Shown piece after piece: positions 1 to 9,010 of a stretch of DNA of 64,000 nucleotides. Where the stretch lies: the NCBI RefSeq assembly GCF_021887715.1, contig NZ_JAIQXX010000005.1:124001-188000 (forward strand), given 5' to 3'. Under the pieces are notes generated by a model. The model worked only from the letters and a program-made list of their open reading frames with translations. It did no database searches and was not told the origin of the DNA. This stretch comes from Winogradskyella immobilis. GTDB taxonomy: Bacteria > Bacteroidota > Bacteroidia > Flavobacteriales > Flavobacteriaceae. Each line of letters starts with the position of its first letter. Position 1 is the stretch's first letter. A program made the position numbers and the translations under genes.

Positions 1-3000
1 TTTAGGTTGAGATACCTGATTTTTCTATTAGGGTCAACTTCCACAATTGCATCAACTTGTTCTGGGTTAACAATTGTATCTTTCTTGTTTCCAAATAATT
101 TTTGCCAAGAGGCTTTTCTTACGGTTTTCCAAGGAATACGGATATAATAATCGATATTTTGATCGCTATCATGAGTGCCTGACAATTCTATATGACCCAA
201 AGTAGATTCAATCGTCATCGTAGGAATATTAATTTCTCCATTTTCAATACCTAAACTATTTTGCAAAGTATCAAACCGAATGTTTTGTAGATTTTTATCA
301 CCCATATAGTCAGAAAGTGCCAACATAGGATTGTAATTTTTTAATCGACCATTTAAAACTTTTACATCCATTTCTAATGTGGATTGGTCGAGATCTGGTA
401 CCATATCAGGGTAGACTCTAATTTTACCTTTAATTTTAGAGGTGAGTTTTCCTTGTAAATTTTCTGAAACGAGATGATCTTGTCCAAAATTTTCGAATTT
501 AAATAGCAATTTATCTAAATCTACATTATTCATTATCAAATCGGGTTGCATATATATGTGTTTTGGGTCACTACCATTAAAATATCCACCCAATTTAATA
601 TTGCCTCCAGCAGCATCCATAGTAAGTGTATCTATATAGATATAATGATCTGGTGTGGTTCTAAGATCGGCTTTGATCTTTTTAAGATCTATTCTATGGT
701 ATATAAAGTGAGAAATATCTGCTTTGAATTGCATATCTGTAAAGGGCAATTCATAGATGTTAAAAGCTTCAGCATGTGCTTTTATATCTGCTGTTGTAGA
801 GCTTACATTTTTTGTTAGTTCTGGAGGATTTAAGTTAAAATTAAAAAGGGCATCAAAATCAATGTAGTTTGCTTTTAAAGCTAGGTAATTATCTCTTTTC
901 TTTATCTGTAAGTCGTCTCCTAAATAATAGTTTAAATCAAAATTAAAATTGGTAGTTCCAATCTCACCATGAAAATCTTTTATGACAATGTGTTGATCTT
1001 CATAATGAATATTTCCTCTAAAATCATGAAAACGCTGTGGATGTAATTTCATTTTTGTATCTAACTTGTCTAAAGCTAAATCAATAGAGTGCAACGCAGA
1101 ATCTTTATAATGCATACTAGAGGAGAAATGTAATGCTAAATCATCAAACGATTCGTGTCTGTATTCTTCTGGGACATAGTTTTCTCCTTGATAAGAGAAT
1201 ACATTTTCTAGCTGTAATTTTTTAGATCTAAGATTGATATCTAAATCTACATCTCCATTAAGCTCAGGTTGCATCCAAAACGAATAGTCGTGTATAAGGC
1301 CATTAAAATGAAAATCGCTATCATCTATATATCCTGCGAAGTTTTCTATTTTTAAGTCTACATTATCAATTAATATATCAGCATGAAAATCGTGAAGCTG
1401 ATGCGGATAATGCTCTAAATTTGCATATAAACTATCGATAAAAAATTCGCCTTTAGGTAAGTATTCAGATTCAGTAAAATCTTTTGCTGAAGTTTTGAAA
1501 GATAATCCTAAGCTTAAATCTTTTATTTGCTCATCAATACCAGTTTGGATGGTATCTTGTTTAGAAAAATGAGTCAACTCACTGAGGTCTATGTAATTAG
1601 AAGTGATGTCTAAATGTGCTTCTACTGGGATATTTGTATGGTGTACAATAGATGGTAAATCTGAAAGAAAACCAGAAACAAATATATCTGAATTTCCCAT
1701 AGATAACTCAAACTGATTTAAGGTAGCTTCTTTGCCATTCATTATCAGATTTACATTCAATGTATCTAAAGGTACAGGAAGTTGTTTCGCTGCTAAGCTT
1801 AAGTCGTCTACCTTTAATTCAGCATAGTAGGCTTGATTTAGTTTTTGTAATGCTTTTTGAGGATTGTCAATATCAATAATATCGTGAAAATTCATTTTCA
1901 ATGAAACTTCTCCAGAGACATTTTGTACTTGCTCTAATTCAAAAAACTCTGCAACAAAATCGAGATTAAAATTAGAATTGACTTGCATATCTACTTCTGG
2001 GGATTCAAAATTTTTGACAATAATAGAACCTTTAAATTCTCCTTCTTCTAATGAGGCTTTCATATTGGTGAGCGAAAATTCCATGGTACTTGCATCTCTG
2101 TTAGTGCCATTAGTAAAGTGCCCATTGAATCCCATATTATCAATCTTTTTAGCTCTAGCAGTATTTTCTAAAAATGCTTTTCCAGCTCCAAAAGTTGCAT
2201 TGATAGCAGGTCTATTTCCTTTATTAGCAGCACCTTGAATACTGGCGTTAAAATAAATATCACCAGCATTATTATAGCGTTCTAATAGAGGAATAAGATC
2301 AACAGGAGCAAAAGCAATAAACGTATCAAAATTGTGTTTTATGCCTTTTATTAAAAGGTTGAGATCTACATCATTTTTTGTGTCTATAGATCCTTCTAAC
2401 TCAAAATCGCCATTTTCCATAGTAATACCAGAAGGCTGTATATCAAGAATGCCTGATTTTTCATTAAATACAAGATCTGTATGTATTTCGAAATGTTTTT
2501 TATTGATGAAAGTAGTGTCTCCATCTTTTATTACATTTAATTCAAAATCGGTATCAATATGACCAGCAATGACTCCATCTTTTTTGCTAAAACCTCCTAT
2601 ACCTGTATATACGAATTTCTCGACATCTGTATTGGTTGCTTCATCTAAAGTATGAATATCTAAGTTTTTAAATTTAATTTTATTTAGACTGAGATTTGTA
2701 GGATCAGATTCTGTTTCAGAACTACTTGCTAAGGAATTTTGAATATTAGTAGTATTGTTTTCGTGAATAACAATATTGAACACACCTTCTTCAACTAATA
2801 AGGATTGGATATCATAATCACCACTTACGATATCCCATAGGTTAAAACCTACATAAATATCTTTGACATCCATTATTACAGGAGCATTATCTGCTTTAGT
2901 TTCAAAGATTTTTACATCATCTACTTTTATAGAAATATGCGGAAAGTTACCGAAAAGTGATAAATCACTTTTGCTCACACTAATACGCCCTTTATGTTCT

Positions 3001-3137
3001 TGGTTTAGTTTTGCAATTTCTCCTTTAATAATTTCAGACTGATTGCTTTGTATGTATAACATAAGTCCTACTACTATTAAAGCAGGAACTAAGATTAGTG
3101 CTATTAAAATCCGTTTCCAGAATCTTTTAATTTTCAA
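1..3137 (-). CDS. AsmA-family protein, C-terminus cut by the window edge
   Basis: About 1045 codons are open from a TTG at 3137 down to base 1, with no stop. The first residues are basic (MKIKRFWKR) and are followed by one hydrophobic helix (about residues 10-29). The rest is long, beta-rich and hydrophilic (for example SDLSLFGNFPHISIKV). This matches AsmA-like proteins, which are anchored in the inner membrane and thought to take part in lipid traffic to the outer membrane. The TTG is preferred because the first in-frame ATG lies after the membrane helix, and no in-frame ATG precedes the TTG before a stop at 3174-3176. The family call rests on architecture and typical sequence flavour; exact subfamily is unknown. 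Confidence 0.75.
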   Translation of the reverse strand, partial: MKIKRFWKRILIALILVPALIVVGLMLYIQSNQSEIIKGEIAKLNQEHKGRISVSKSDLSLFGNFPHISIKVDDVKIFETKADNAPVIMDVKDIYVGFNLWDIVSGDYDIQSLLVEEGVFNIVIHENNTTNIQNSLASSSETESDPTNLSLNKIKFKNLDIHTLDEATNTDVEKFVYTGIGGFSKKDGVIAGHIDTDFELNVIKDGDTTFINKKHFEIHTDLVFNEKSGILDIQPSGITMENGDFELEGSIDTKNDVDLNLLIKGIKHNFDTFIAFAPVDLIPLLERYNNAGDIYFNASIQGAANKGNRPAINATFGAGKAFLENTARAKKIDNMGFNGHFTNGTNRDASTMEFSLTNMKASLEEGEFKGSIIVKNFESPEVDMQVNSNFNLDFVAEFFELEQVQNVSGEVSLKMNFHDIIDIDNPQKALQKLNQAYYAELKVDDLSLAAKQLPVPLDTLNVNLIMNGKEATLNQFELSMGNSDIFVSGFLSDLPSIVHHTNIPVEAHLDITSNYIDLSELTHFSKQDTIQTGIDEQIKDLSLGLSFKTSAKDFTESEYLPKGEFFIDSLYANLEHYPHQLHDFHADILIDNVDLKIENFAGYIDDSDFHFNGLIHDYSFWMQPELNGDVDLDINLRSKKLQLENVFSYQGENYVPEEYRHESFDDLALHFSSSMHYKDSALHSIDLALDKLDTKMKLHPQRFHDFRGNIHYEDQHIVIKDFHGEIGTTNFNFDLNYYLGDDLQIKKRDNYLALKANYIDFDALFNFNLNPPELTKNVSSTTADIKAHAEAFNIYELPFTDMQFKADISHFIYHRIDLKKIKADLRTTPDHYIYIDTLTMDAAGGNIKLGGYFNGSDPKHIYMQPDLIMNNVDLDKLLFKFENFGQDHLVSENLQGKLTSKIKGKIRVYPDMVPDLDQSTLEMDVKVLNGRLKNYNPMLALSDYMGDKNLQNIRFDTLQNSLGIENGEINIPTMTIESTLGHIELSGTHDSDQNIDYYIRIPWKTVRKASWQKLFGNKKDTIVNPEQVDAIVEVDPNRKIRYLNL

Positions 3138-3524
3138 GATATCTGTCTTTAAGGTTTGAAAAAATATTTGCCCTTAAAAATAAGGAATTCGTATTTTATA
3201 AGAATCATAAACATAATAAAATGGTTGATCCTCGTAGCTGCTTTTTCCTCACCAAGTAATTGCAAAAACACCAATACTAGCTTTTTGAATCATTTCCATA
3301 TATGCTCTTATTATTGAAGTAGCGTTAGAACTATAATTCCTAATTCAAATTTTAGCATATAGTCGCTATGTGATTAACGAAGTTCGCCTTTTTTTTATGA
3401 TATAAGATAGATGTTGCTTCTAAATACATTTAATCTCTAAACTTTGATGAAAATTAACAGTAACTTTGCTCAAAACCAATGGAGGTGTGATTTGTAACGA
3501 TATCCATCTTAACTAAAACGATGT
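3138..3524. other. 387-bp intergenic region, divergent promoters expected
   Basis: This non-coding gap separates the AsmA-like gene (minus) and the helicase gene (plus). It holds a TAACTTTG at 3461-3468, matching the Bacteroidota -7 consensus TAnnTTTG, 57 bases before the helicase start, but the nearest TTTG (3443-3446) is only 14 bases upstream, closer than usual. A 7-bp stem with a TCG loop lies at 3357-3373 and a run of eight T at about 3390. I see no tRNA, no clear small RNA and no open frame with coding character. Confidence 0.4.
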
Positions 3525-4805
3525 ATGTCATTTAAATCTTTAGGGTTATCAGAACCCTTATTGAGAGCAATCTCTAAAAAAGGGTACGAAACACCTTCGC
3601 CAATTCAGGCAAAAGCCATTCCACCTGTTTTAGAAGGAAAAGATGTTTTAGCATCTGCCCAAACGGGAACCGGAAAAACAGCAGGTTTTACCTTACCACT
3701 ATTACATTACCTATCAGAAAATCCTAAACAAAAATTTAGACCCATCCGAGCGTTAATTCTAACGCCAACGCGTGAATTAGCAGCACAGGTCTATGCTAAT
3801 GTTAAAGAATATTCTGAATTTTTAAATTTAAGAAGCGCTGTTATTTTTGGTGGAGTTAATCAAAAACCACAAATAGCTACAATTAGACAAGGTATTGATA
3901 TTTTAGTAGCTACACCTGGGCGTTTAATAGATTTACAAAGCCAAGGCGCACTCTCATTAAAGCGCATAGAAGTATTTGTGTTGGATGAAGCCGATCGTAT
4001 GCTCGATATGGGGTTTTTGCGTGATATAGAGCGTGTGATGAAATTAATGCCCGAGAAGCGACAAAACCTTATGTTTTCGGCAACATTCTCTAAAGAGATT
4101 AAGAAGTTAGCCTATTCTATTTTAAACAATCCAGTACAAGTTGAAGCTACACCAGAAAATACTGCTGTTGAGGTTATTGAACAAAAAGTATATCGTGTTG
4201 CTAAAAGCAAAAAAACAGGACTAATCATTAAATTGATTTCCGATGGCAATTGGAAACAAGTTTTAGTGTTTACAAGAACAAAACACGGCGCTAACAGACT
4301 CTGTGAAAAAATGAAAAAAGCTGGAATTTCTGCAGCTGCAATACACGGTAATAAAAGTCAAGGAGCGAGAACAAAAGCTTTAGCAGGTTTTAAGAGTAGT
4401 AAAATTAGAGTATTAGTTGCTACAGATATTGCAGCAAGAGGTTTAGATATCCCGTTATTACCACACGTTATTAATTTTGAGCTACCTAATATTTCTGAAG
4501 ATTATGTGCATCGTATAGGTAGAACAGGTAGGGCAGGAGCGAGTGGTGAAGCCATTTCTTTAGTAAGTGCTGATGAAACAACTTATTTAAGAGATATTCA
4601 GAAATTAATAGATACGAAGATTCCTGTAGAAATAGTTGAAGGTTTTGAACCCGATCCTAATGCATCTACAGAACCTATTAAGCAAGGTCAAAATGCAAAT
4701 AGAAATCGAGGTAGAAATTCTAACTCAAATAAATCAGTAAAATCAAAGAATTCTAATCGTAATAAAAACCGCAATAGACGCCGTAATAACGATAAAAGAA
4801 ATTAA
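3525..4805 (+). CDS. DEAD-box ATP-dependent RNA helicase, RhlE-like
   Basis: 426 residues with all helicase motifs in order: Q motif (GYETPSPIQ, about 20-28), Walker A AQTGTGKT (about 45-52), PTRELA, TPGR, DEAD (about 155), SAT, then in the second RecA domain a HGNKSQ region, [11 protein letters not shown] and [10 protein letters not shown]. The tail after about residue 375 is low complexity, rich in Asn, Arg and Lys, which is common in RhlE-type helicases that bind structured RNA in ribosome assembly and cold adaptation. The stop overlaps the next gene's start as TAATG, so the two are translationally coupled. The exact paralogue cannot be fixed because these genomes carry several RhlE-like genes. 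Confidence 0.93.
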   Translation: MSFKSLGLSEPLLRAISKKGYETPSPIQAKAIPPVLEGKDVLASAQTGTGKTAGFTLPLLHYLSENPKQKFRPIRALILTPTRELAAQVYANVKEYSEFLNLRSAVIFGGVNQKPQIATIRQGIDILVATPGRLIDLQSQGALSLKRIEVFVLDEADRMLDMGFLRDIERVMKLMPEKRQNLMFSATFSKEIKKLAYSILNNPVQVEATPENTAVEVIEQKVYRVAKSKKTGLIIKLISDGNWKQVLVFTRTKHGANRLCEKMKKAGISAAAIHGNKSQGARTKALAGFKSSKIRVLVATDIAARGLDIPLLPHVINFELPNISEDYVHRIGRTGRAGASGEAISLVSADETTYLRDIQKLIDTKIPVEIVEGFEPDPNASTEPIKQGQNANRNRGRNSNSNKSVKSKNSNRNKNRNRRRNNDKRN

Positions 4806-5029
4806 TGTCTGAGCAGCCAAATAATCCACTTCATGGTGTAAAACTGGAACAGATTGTTACAGATTTACAAGCACATTATGGTTGGGAATATATGGGCTAT
4901 ATGATTAATATTCGTTGTTTTACTGACAATCCTTCTGTAAAATCGATTTTAAAATTTTTACGACGTACGCCTTGGGCTCGCACTAAAGTTGAAAATATGT
5001 ATCTAGAGATGTTAGAGAAGAAAAGATGA
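4805..5029 (+). CDS. VF530-family (DUF2132) small protein
   Basis: 74 residues matching the VF530 family: NNPLHG near the start, then LVAHYGWEYMG-like (here LQAHYGWEYMG), NIRCFTDNPSVKSILKFLR and TPWAR. The family is widespread; the structure of a Vibrio member shows a compact helical fold proposed to bind DNA, with no established role. It begins on the last base of the helicase stop (TAATG), so it is very probably co-transcribed and coupled with it, and it ends one base before the oppositely oriented hydrolase gene ends. Confidence 0.9.
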   Translation: MSEQPNNPLHGVKLEQIVTDLQAHYGWEYMGYMINIRCFTDNPSVKSILKFLRRTPWARTKVENMYLEMLEKKR

Positions 5030-6325
5030 TTATTCTATCTTAAACAAAAAATCTGTCACCGCATTCCAATAGTCTTCAGCACCTTCTTGCCCTTCCCAAA
5101 GCGCACGTGAACCGTGAAACCCATTAGATGTTGGAATAAATTGTGATTGATTTTCTTTTAGTTTTGAATCATTAATTAGAGCTTTTAAAGTTTCTGCTTC
5201 TGCTTTAGAAGAGGTTACTAAATAAGGTTTATCAATCTTTGAAAATACAGTTGCTAGTGATGGTGCAGCATCACTAAAATAATCACCAGGACTAAATGAA
5301 ATAATTCCTTTTACTTTAGAGTTATTTACGCCTTCTAAAAGTGCTAAACTTGATGAGAATGAGCTTCCCCAAACAATCACGTTTTGATTGTATTTTTTAT
5401 ATAAAAAATCAATAGCTGCAGCAATGTCTTGTTGTGCATCTATCATTTCTGGCTTCAAACCTTTTTCTGTAGCACGTGTATTGGTGTTATTCGGTTTCCC
5501 TGCAAAAGGACCACCAGAGCGCAAATCTACAGCGAGACAATTGTATCCCATTTCGTTAAGCTTTGGCGCTATATCTGCATATTCCATACGGTTATAACCT
5601 GCTTGATGCATTAGTAATATAATAGGCTTGTTTTTATCAACCTCATAAAGATTACCACTAACGGTTAGTCCATCGGGAGCTAAGAATTCAACTTTAATAG
5701 AAATGTGTTTTTTGCCTAGTTCTCCAGGTGTTGGTAGCTGTACACTGTTCTGTTGTTGTCTACGCGCTTCAGCTTCTTGATTTATTAAATCTTCTACCAA
5801 TTGAATCTTGGTCATTTTTCCTTTGTCATCAAAATGAATAAACGATTCATTTTTAAAACCTACAAAATCGTAAGCCACTTTTGCTTTACCCTGTTCGCTT
5901 TCAATAATAGATATACTATTTAGTTTGGGTAAATTTTTGACAATATTACCCATAATAGGAACTGTATTAGCAATAGGAATTTGACCAAATTGCAACTTAG
6001 AACTCATATAAGGTTGTATGGCTTCAGTAGTTTTATCTGCAAAACTTTTTGCAAAAGCATCAATTTGTTTAGAATAATCTTGAGCAAAAATAGTTGCTGA
6101 GGAAAAGAGAGTTAAAACGATTACAGTGGCTCTTTTTTGTTTGAATTTTATATAGAATTGAGGAATAACGACTAATAAAGCACCAGCTAAAAAGATGTAA
6201 TTTCGCAAATCGTGAGTGGTATAATAATCTCTTGGTAGTATATCCATAATTCTTAATAGTGTCATAATACTGGCTATTATCATTAATGCATATCCTATTT
6301 TTTTAATAGTGTTTGAATTTTTCAT
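5030..6325 (-). CDS. Membrane-anchored alpha/beta hydrolase with DUF3887-like domain
   Basis: 431 residues. Two N-terminal hydrophobic helices (about 9-27 and 42-60) are followed by what looks like a complete internal signal peptide (KRATVIVLTLFSSATIFAQ, about 64-82). Next comes a DUF3887-like region (about 85-200, beginning KQIDAFAKSFADKTTEAI) and an alpha/beta hydrolase domain: ILLMHQAGYNRMEY, nucleophile elbow GSSFSS (about 320), and a late GFHGSRALWEG that probably supplies the catalytic His. DUF3887 followed by a hydrolase is a known arrangement for exported esterase-like enzymes; the substrate is unknown. The two leading helices resemble the neighbouring 65-residue protein, suggesting a fusion. 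Probably co-transcribed with 6371-6568. Confidence 0.8.
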   Translation of the reverse strand: MKNSNTIKKIGYALMIIASIMTLLRIMDILPRDYYTTHDLRNYIFLAGALLVVIPQFYIKFKQKRATVIVLTLFSSATIFAQDYSKQIDAFAKSFADKTTEAIQPYMSSKLQFGQIPIANTVPIMGNIVKNLPKLNSISIIESEQGKAKVAYDFVGFKNESFIHFDDKGKMTKIQLVEDLINQEAEARRQQQNSVQLPTPGELGKKHISIKVEFLAPDGLTVSGNLYEVDKNKPIILLMHQAGYNRMEYADIAPKLNEMGYNCLAVDLRSGGPFAGKPNNTNTRATEKGLKPEMIDAQQDIAAAIDFLYKKYNQNVIVWGSSFSSSLALLEGVNNSKVKGIISFSPGDYFSDAAPSLATVFSKIDKPYLVTSSKAEAETLKALINDSKLKENQSQFIPTSNGFHGSRALWEGQEGAEDYWNAVTDFLFKIE

Positions 6326-6370
6326 TGTATCGTAATTTTTATAGTGTATGTTAAAAAGTGTGCTGTAGAA

Positions 6371-6568
6371 TTACAGATTTGCACTATTAGTTTTTGAAAA
6401 TCTTTTTCTAATCTTAGGAAATTTTGGAATTAGAGTAAGTATCAATCCAAAATCAAATAGTAAAACTTCGTAATACCAAGGTTTAGCATCAGGGATTACT
6501 ATAAATGCAATAAGCATAATGATTACCCCTATAATTCGTAAGATGAAATGTGTTTTTTCTTTAGACAT
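6371..6568 (-). CDS. Small two-helix membrane protein
   Basis: 65 residues with two hydrophobic stretches (about 9-26 and 33-49), separated by a short polar loop PDAKPWYYE and ending in a basic tail (KIRKRFSK). I do not recognise a named family. The pattern, including the ILTLIPKF-type second helix, resembles residues 1-60 of the hydrolase encoded just downstream. It is the first gene of a transcription unit: a 30-bp element identical in layout to that before the sigma factor gene lies 29 bases upstream of its ATG (6598-6627). Confidence 0.75.
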   Translation of the reverse strand: MSKEKTHFILRIIGVIIMLIAFIVIPDAKPWYYEVLLFDFGLILTLIPKFPKIRKRFSKTNSANL

Positions 6569-6597
6569 AATAACGCTTGTTTTCTAGTTTCTAATTA

Positions 6598-6627
6598 TTT
6601 AGTGACAAGCGTTTAGAAAATATGACA
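6598..6627 (-). promoter_or_regulatory. ECF-type promoter/operator element, copy 2
   Basis: On the minus strand this reads TGTCATATTT, ten bases, TGTCACTAAA. Both decamers and the ten-base spacing are identical to the element at 7791-7820 ahead of the sigma factor gene; only the spacer differs. The two TGTCA units are 20 bp apart start to start, two helical turns. It ends 29 bases before the ATG of the small membrane protein. This fits a promoter recognised by the neighbouring ECF sigma factor, or an operator for a shared regulator. Function is inferred. Confidence 0.65.
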
Positions 6628-6634
6628 GCTGTAG

Positions 6635-7270
6635 TTATTTTTCTTTATCTAAATTTTCAATAATGAGATCTATATCCTTAATAAGTGGTTCCCAATTCAC
6701 TTTAGCGGCACGTTTGTTTTGTCGGATTAAATAAATACCAACTCCAACCATAAAGAGCGTTGCAATAAGTTTTGCGGGCAACTTCGTAGTTAAAATGTCA
6801 TCTGATAATTCATGATTAAGGTTGTGTAATGCATAGTTTCCCCATGTAAAAATGCAGGAACTTATAAAAATAGGCAGAAACATGATTAGGACACCAGAGT
6901 TTAATAACTTTGCTTGACGTAGCATAAAAGTACGTTGTTGCTGTAGTTGTTGTTTTAAAGGTAAAAAGAGGTTTTGTGTAAATCTACTTTTTCTATTGCG
7001 ATATAGCTGGTATAGCACATGTATCATAGAAAGTATCATTAAAGCTGCACCAATGCTTGATATGGTTAGAGGGGCTTTAATAATAAAATAAAGAAAGTAA
7101 CTAACACCAAATACAGCGCCAATAGCTTCTCTACGATCTCTACGACGTACAATGCTTTCGCGACGTTCCATTTTAGATTTAAAATTCACTATAAGTTGAT
7201 TATTATTAATTGTTATGTCTTCTTTATTAGAAGAGCGTTTCCATATATTTTTTAATTCTTGTTCTTCCAT
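6635..7270 (-). CDS. Integral membrane protein, candidate anti-sigma partner
   Basis: 211 residues. A polar cytoplasmic N-terminus of about 45 residues (MEEQELKNIWKRSS) and a basic RRRDRRE stretch precede four hydrophobic segments (about 50-67, 71-90, 122-142, 162-182), then a charged C-terminus. The start lies one base after the sigma factor stop, so the two genes form a tight pair. Membrane proteins directly downstream of ECF sigma genes usually bind and inhibit the sigma factor; here that role is inferred from position, since no zinc-binding anti-sigma motif is visible. Confidence 0.75.
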   Translation of the reverse strand: MEEQELKNIWKRSSNKEDITINNNQLIVNFKSKMERRESIVRRRDRREAIGAVFGVSYFLYFIIKAPLTISSIGAALMILSMIHVLYQLYRNRKSRFTQNLFLPLKQQLQQQRTFMLRQAKLLNSGVLIMFLPIFISSCIFTWGNYALHNLNHELSDDILTTKLPAKLIATLFMVGVGIYLIRQNKRAAKVNWEPLIKDIDLIIENLDKEK

Positions 7271-7271
7271 A

Positions 7272-7766
7272 TCAACTTAATTTAGGATTAATACAATCGA
7301 ATAATTTTTTTCGAATGCGTTTCATCTTAACGGCAATATGATTTTCAGTTAAACCTGTGATTTCCGCAATTTGTTTATAAGATAATTCTTCAAGGTATAG
7401 TACAATAATAGACGTGTCGCTTTCATTTAATGTAGTAATACATTCCTTTAAGAATTTGTATTTTTCATCTTCTTCATTTAAGGAATCATTACTTGCTTTA
7501 AATTGAATGGCATCAAAACGAACCGTTTTTTCTCGCTTTTTTTCTAGTTTCAACTTAGAGCTCATACATACATTTAGCGCAATACGATATATCCAAGTAT
7601 TGATATTAGATTTTCCTTTGAAGCTTTTTAAGGACTTCCAAATTTGATATGTTACTTCTTGAAACAAATCTTGTGGCTCTATAGGTGATACAGCGTATAT
7701 TCTACAGATGCGATAGATTGTTTCTTTGTTAGCCTTGAGAAGGTGTCCGAAATTTAAGTCTTGCAC
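7272..7766 (-). CDS. ECF-family RNA polymerase sigma factor
   Basis: 164 residues from a GTG start. Region 2 includes IYRICRIYAVSPIEPQDLFQEVTYQIWKS and the NTWIYRIALN box (about 45-55 after it); region 4 has LEELSYKQIAEITGLTENHIAVKMKRIRKKL, a helix-turn-helix that reads the -35 box. The frame stays open to an ATG at 7853, giving 29 extra residues, but the bipartite element at 7791-7820 lies inside that extension, and typical members begin just before the NFGHLL region. GTG 7766 is therefore the better start. The gene is followed after one base by the membrane partner. Probably autoregulated through the element. Confidence 0.85.
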   Translation of the reverse strand: MQDLNFGHLLKANKETIYRICRIYAVSPIEPQDLFQEVTYQIWKSLKSFKGKSNINTWIYRIALNVCMSSKLKLEKKREKTVRFDAIQFKASNDSLNEEDEKYKFLKECITTLNESDTSIIVLYLEELSYKQIAEITGLTENHIAVKMKRIRKKLFDCINPKLS

Positions 7767-7790
7767 GTACTTATTTTGTCTCTTTAACGG

Positions 7791-7820
7791 TTTAGTGACA
7801 GAAGTTACGGAAATATGACA
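7791..7820 (-). promoter_or_regulatory. ECF-type promoter/operator element, copy 1
   Basis: Reads TGTCATATTT, ten bases, TGTCACTAAA on the minus strand and ends 24 bases before the GTG start of the sigma factor gene. The same two decamers with the same spacing recur at 6598-6627. A sigma factor gene sharing its promoter element with a nearby target unit is the usual signature of an autoregulated ECF system. Confidence 0.65.
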
Positions 7821-7932
7821 AAAATTAATGTAGACTTTATTTAGAATTGTCATTTTAGGTTTTATAGTTTATATAAACCCAAATGTTCATTATTCATTGA
7901 ACCCTGTTGATTTAATAGGAATTATCAAAAAA

Positions 7933-8538
7933 CTACTGACGCTCATATTTTCCATAAAACCAAAGCTTAGGACTTAGAGAAGTATCGTCATCATTGTAAT
8001 ATCCATAACCAATGATTTCGTAATAATCTTTGGTTACAGTTTCGTAAAAATATTCTATACGTTTTGGTTTATTACTTTGCCAAATAATGGTTTCTAGGTT
8101 TGGTGTGCTTCCTTCGTGTATAACGGTATCACTAGGCTTGTGGACTACACACCACATCTTACCATCTTGTATTTTATTAACGCCTTTACTTTGTTCTGTT
8201 TTACCAGTATCTGGATAAAAATCGGTAATAGAAACTTTTTGAAAATAAGGACTTTCAGACGTATATACTTGTGTAACGTTTATAGTATTTACCGTTTTAG
8301 CAGCATTAATAAACTTAAGCATTACAGCTTTATCTTGAAGGTTTTTAGGTTTTTTAACAAGGCTATCATCTTGTTTTACTAAAAAAACACCTTTCCAAGT
8401 CCCATCTAGAGGTTTATACACATTTGCTAATGTTTTATCGGCTTGAGTAACTTGGGGTATGTCTGTAATATTATCAATTTCTATTTGTGAATGACAAGAA
8501 CTATTAATTATAAAAAGAAGTAAAACAAGATATTTCAT
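7933..8538 (-). CDS. Hypothetical lipoprotein
   Basis: 201 residues starting with a lipoprotein signal: MKYLVLLLFIINSSC, with a lipobox ending at Cys15. The mature part is polar and beta-rich (GTWKGVFLVKQDD, YFYETVTKDYYEIIGYGYY, LSPKLWFYGKYER), reminiscent of small calycin-like lipoproteins, but I do not recognise a named family. It is separated from the sigma factor gene by about 80 bases and from trmL by 14, all on the minus strand. Confidence 0.75.
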   Translation of the reverse strand: MKYLVLLLFIINSSCHSQIEIDNITDIPQVTQADKTLANVYKPLDGTWKGVFLVKQDDSLVKKPKNLQDKAVMLKFINAAKTVNTINVTQVYTSESPYFQKVSITDFYPDTGKTEQSKGVNKIQDGKMWCVVHKPSDTVIHEGSTPNLETIIWQSNKPKRIEYFYETVTKDYYEIIGYGYYNDDDTSLSPKLWFYGKYERQ

Positions 8539-8552
8539 AATATTAATATATA

Positions 8553-9005
8553 TTATTTGAGACGATTTAAACCTTCGTAAACAACAATACTCACAGCGTT
8601 AGCTAGATTGAGGCTTCTAATTTTATCACTATACATAGGGATTTTAAAAAGACTTTTAAGGTGTCTTTCGGTAATATCTTTTGAGAGTCCAACAGATTCT
8701 TTGCCAAAAACCAGGAATAAATCTTCTGTATAATTTATATCCCAATGCGACTGTGCACCATGACTAGATAAAAAGACCATTTTCTTGTCTTTATTAATTT
8801 TAAAGAAATCATCAACGTTATCATAATAAGTAACATTTAGATGTTGCCAATAATCTAATCCAGCACGTTTAAGGCGTTTATCATCAATATTAAAACCAAA
8901 AGGTTTTACCAAATGTAAATTAGAACCAGATGCTAAAGCTAAACGGCCAATATTACCAGTATTATTTGGGATTTCGGGTTCTATAAGGACAATGTTAAGT
9001 GGCAT
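8553..9005 (-). CDS. trmL: tRNA (cytidine/uridine-34 2'-O) methyltransferase TrmL
   Basis: 150 residues, the usual TrmL length. SPOUT-fold markers: IVLIEPEIPNNTGNIGR at the start, the AGLDYW segment in the middle, and the knot-forming LVFGKESVGLS plus IPMYSDKIRSLNLANAVSI near the end. The enzyme methylates the ribose of the wobble base in some leucine tRNAs using S-adenosylmethionine. The ATG at 9005 is the natural start. A palindromic repeat lies directly upstream (9013-9032). Confidence 0.94.
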   Translation of the reverse strand: MPLNIVLIEPEIPNNTGNIGRLALASGSNLHLVKPFGFNIDDKRLKRAGLDYWQHLNVTYYDNVDDFFKINKDKKMVFLSSHGAQSHWDINYTEDLFLVFGKESVGLSKDITERHLKSLFKIPMYSDKIRSLNLANAVSIVVYEGLNRLK

Positions 9006-9010
9006 TTTAT

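Noticed and set aside
546-2562. Plus-strand frames of 76-90 codons inside the AsmA-like gene
   Set aside because: They are antisense shadows of a continuous minus-strand coding frame and lack protein-like composition.
3138-3524. Small RNA gene before the helicase
   Set aside because: One weak stem and a T-run do not form a convincing terminator-ended transcript.
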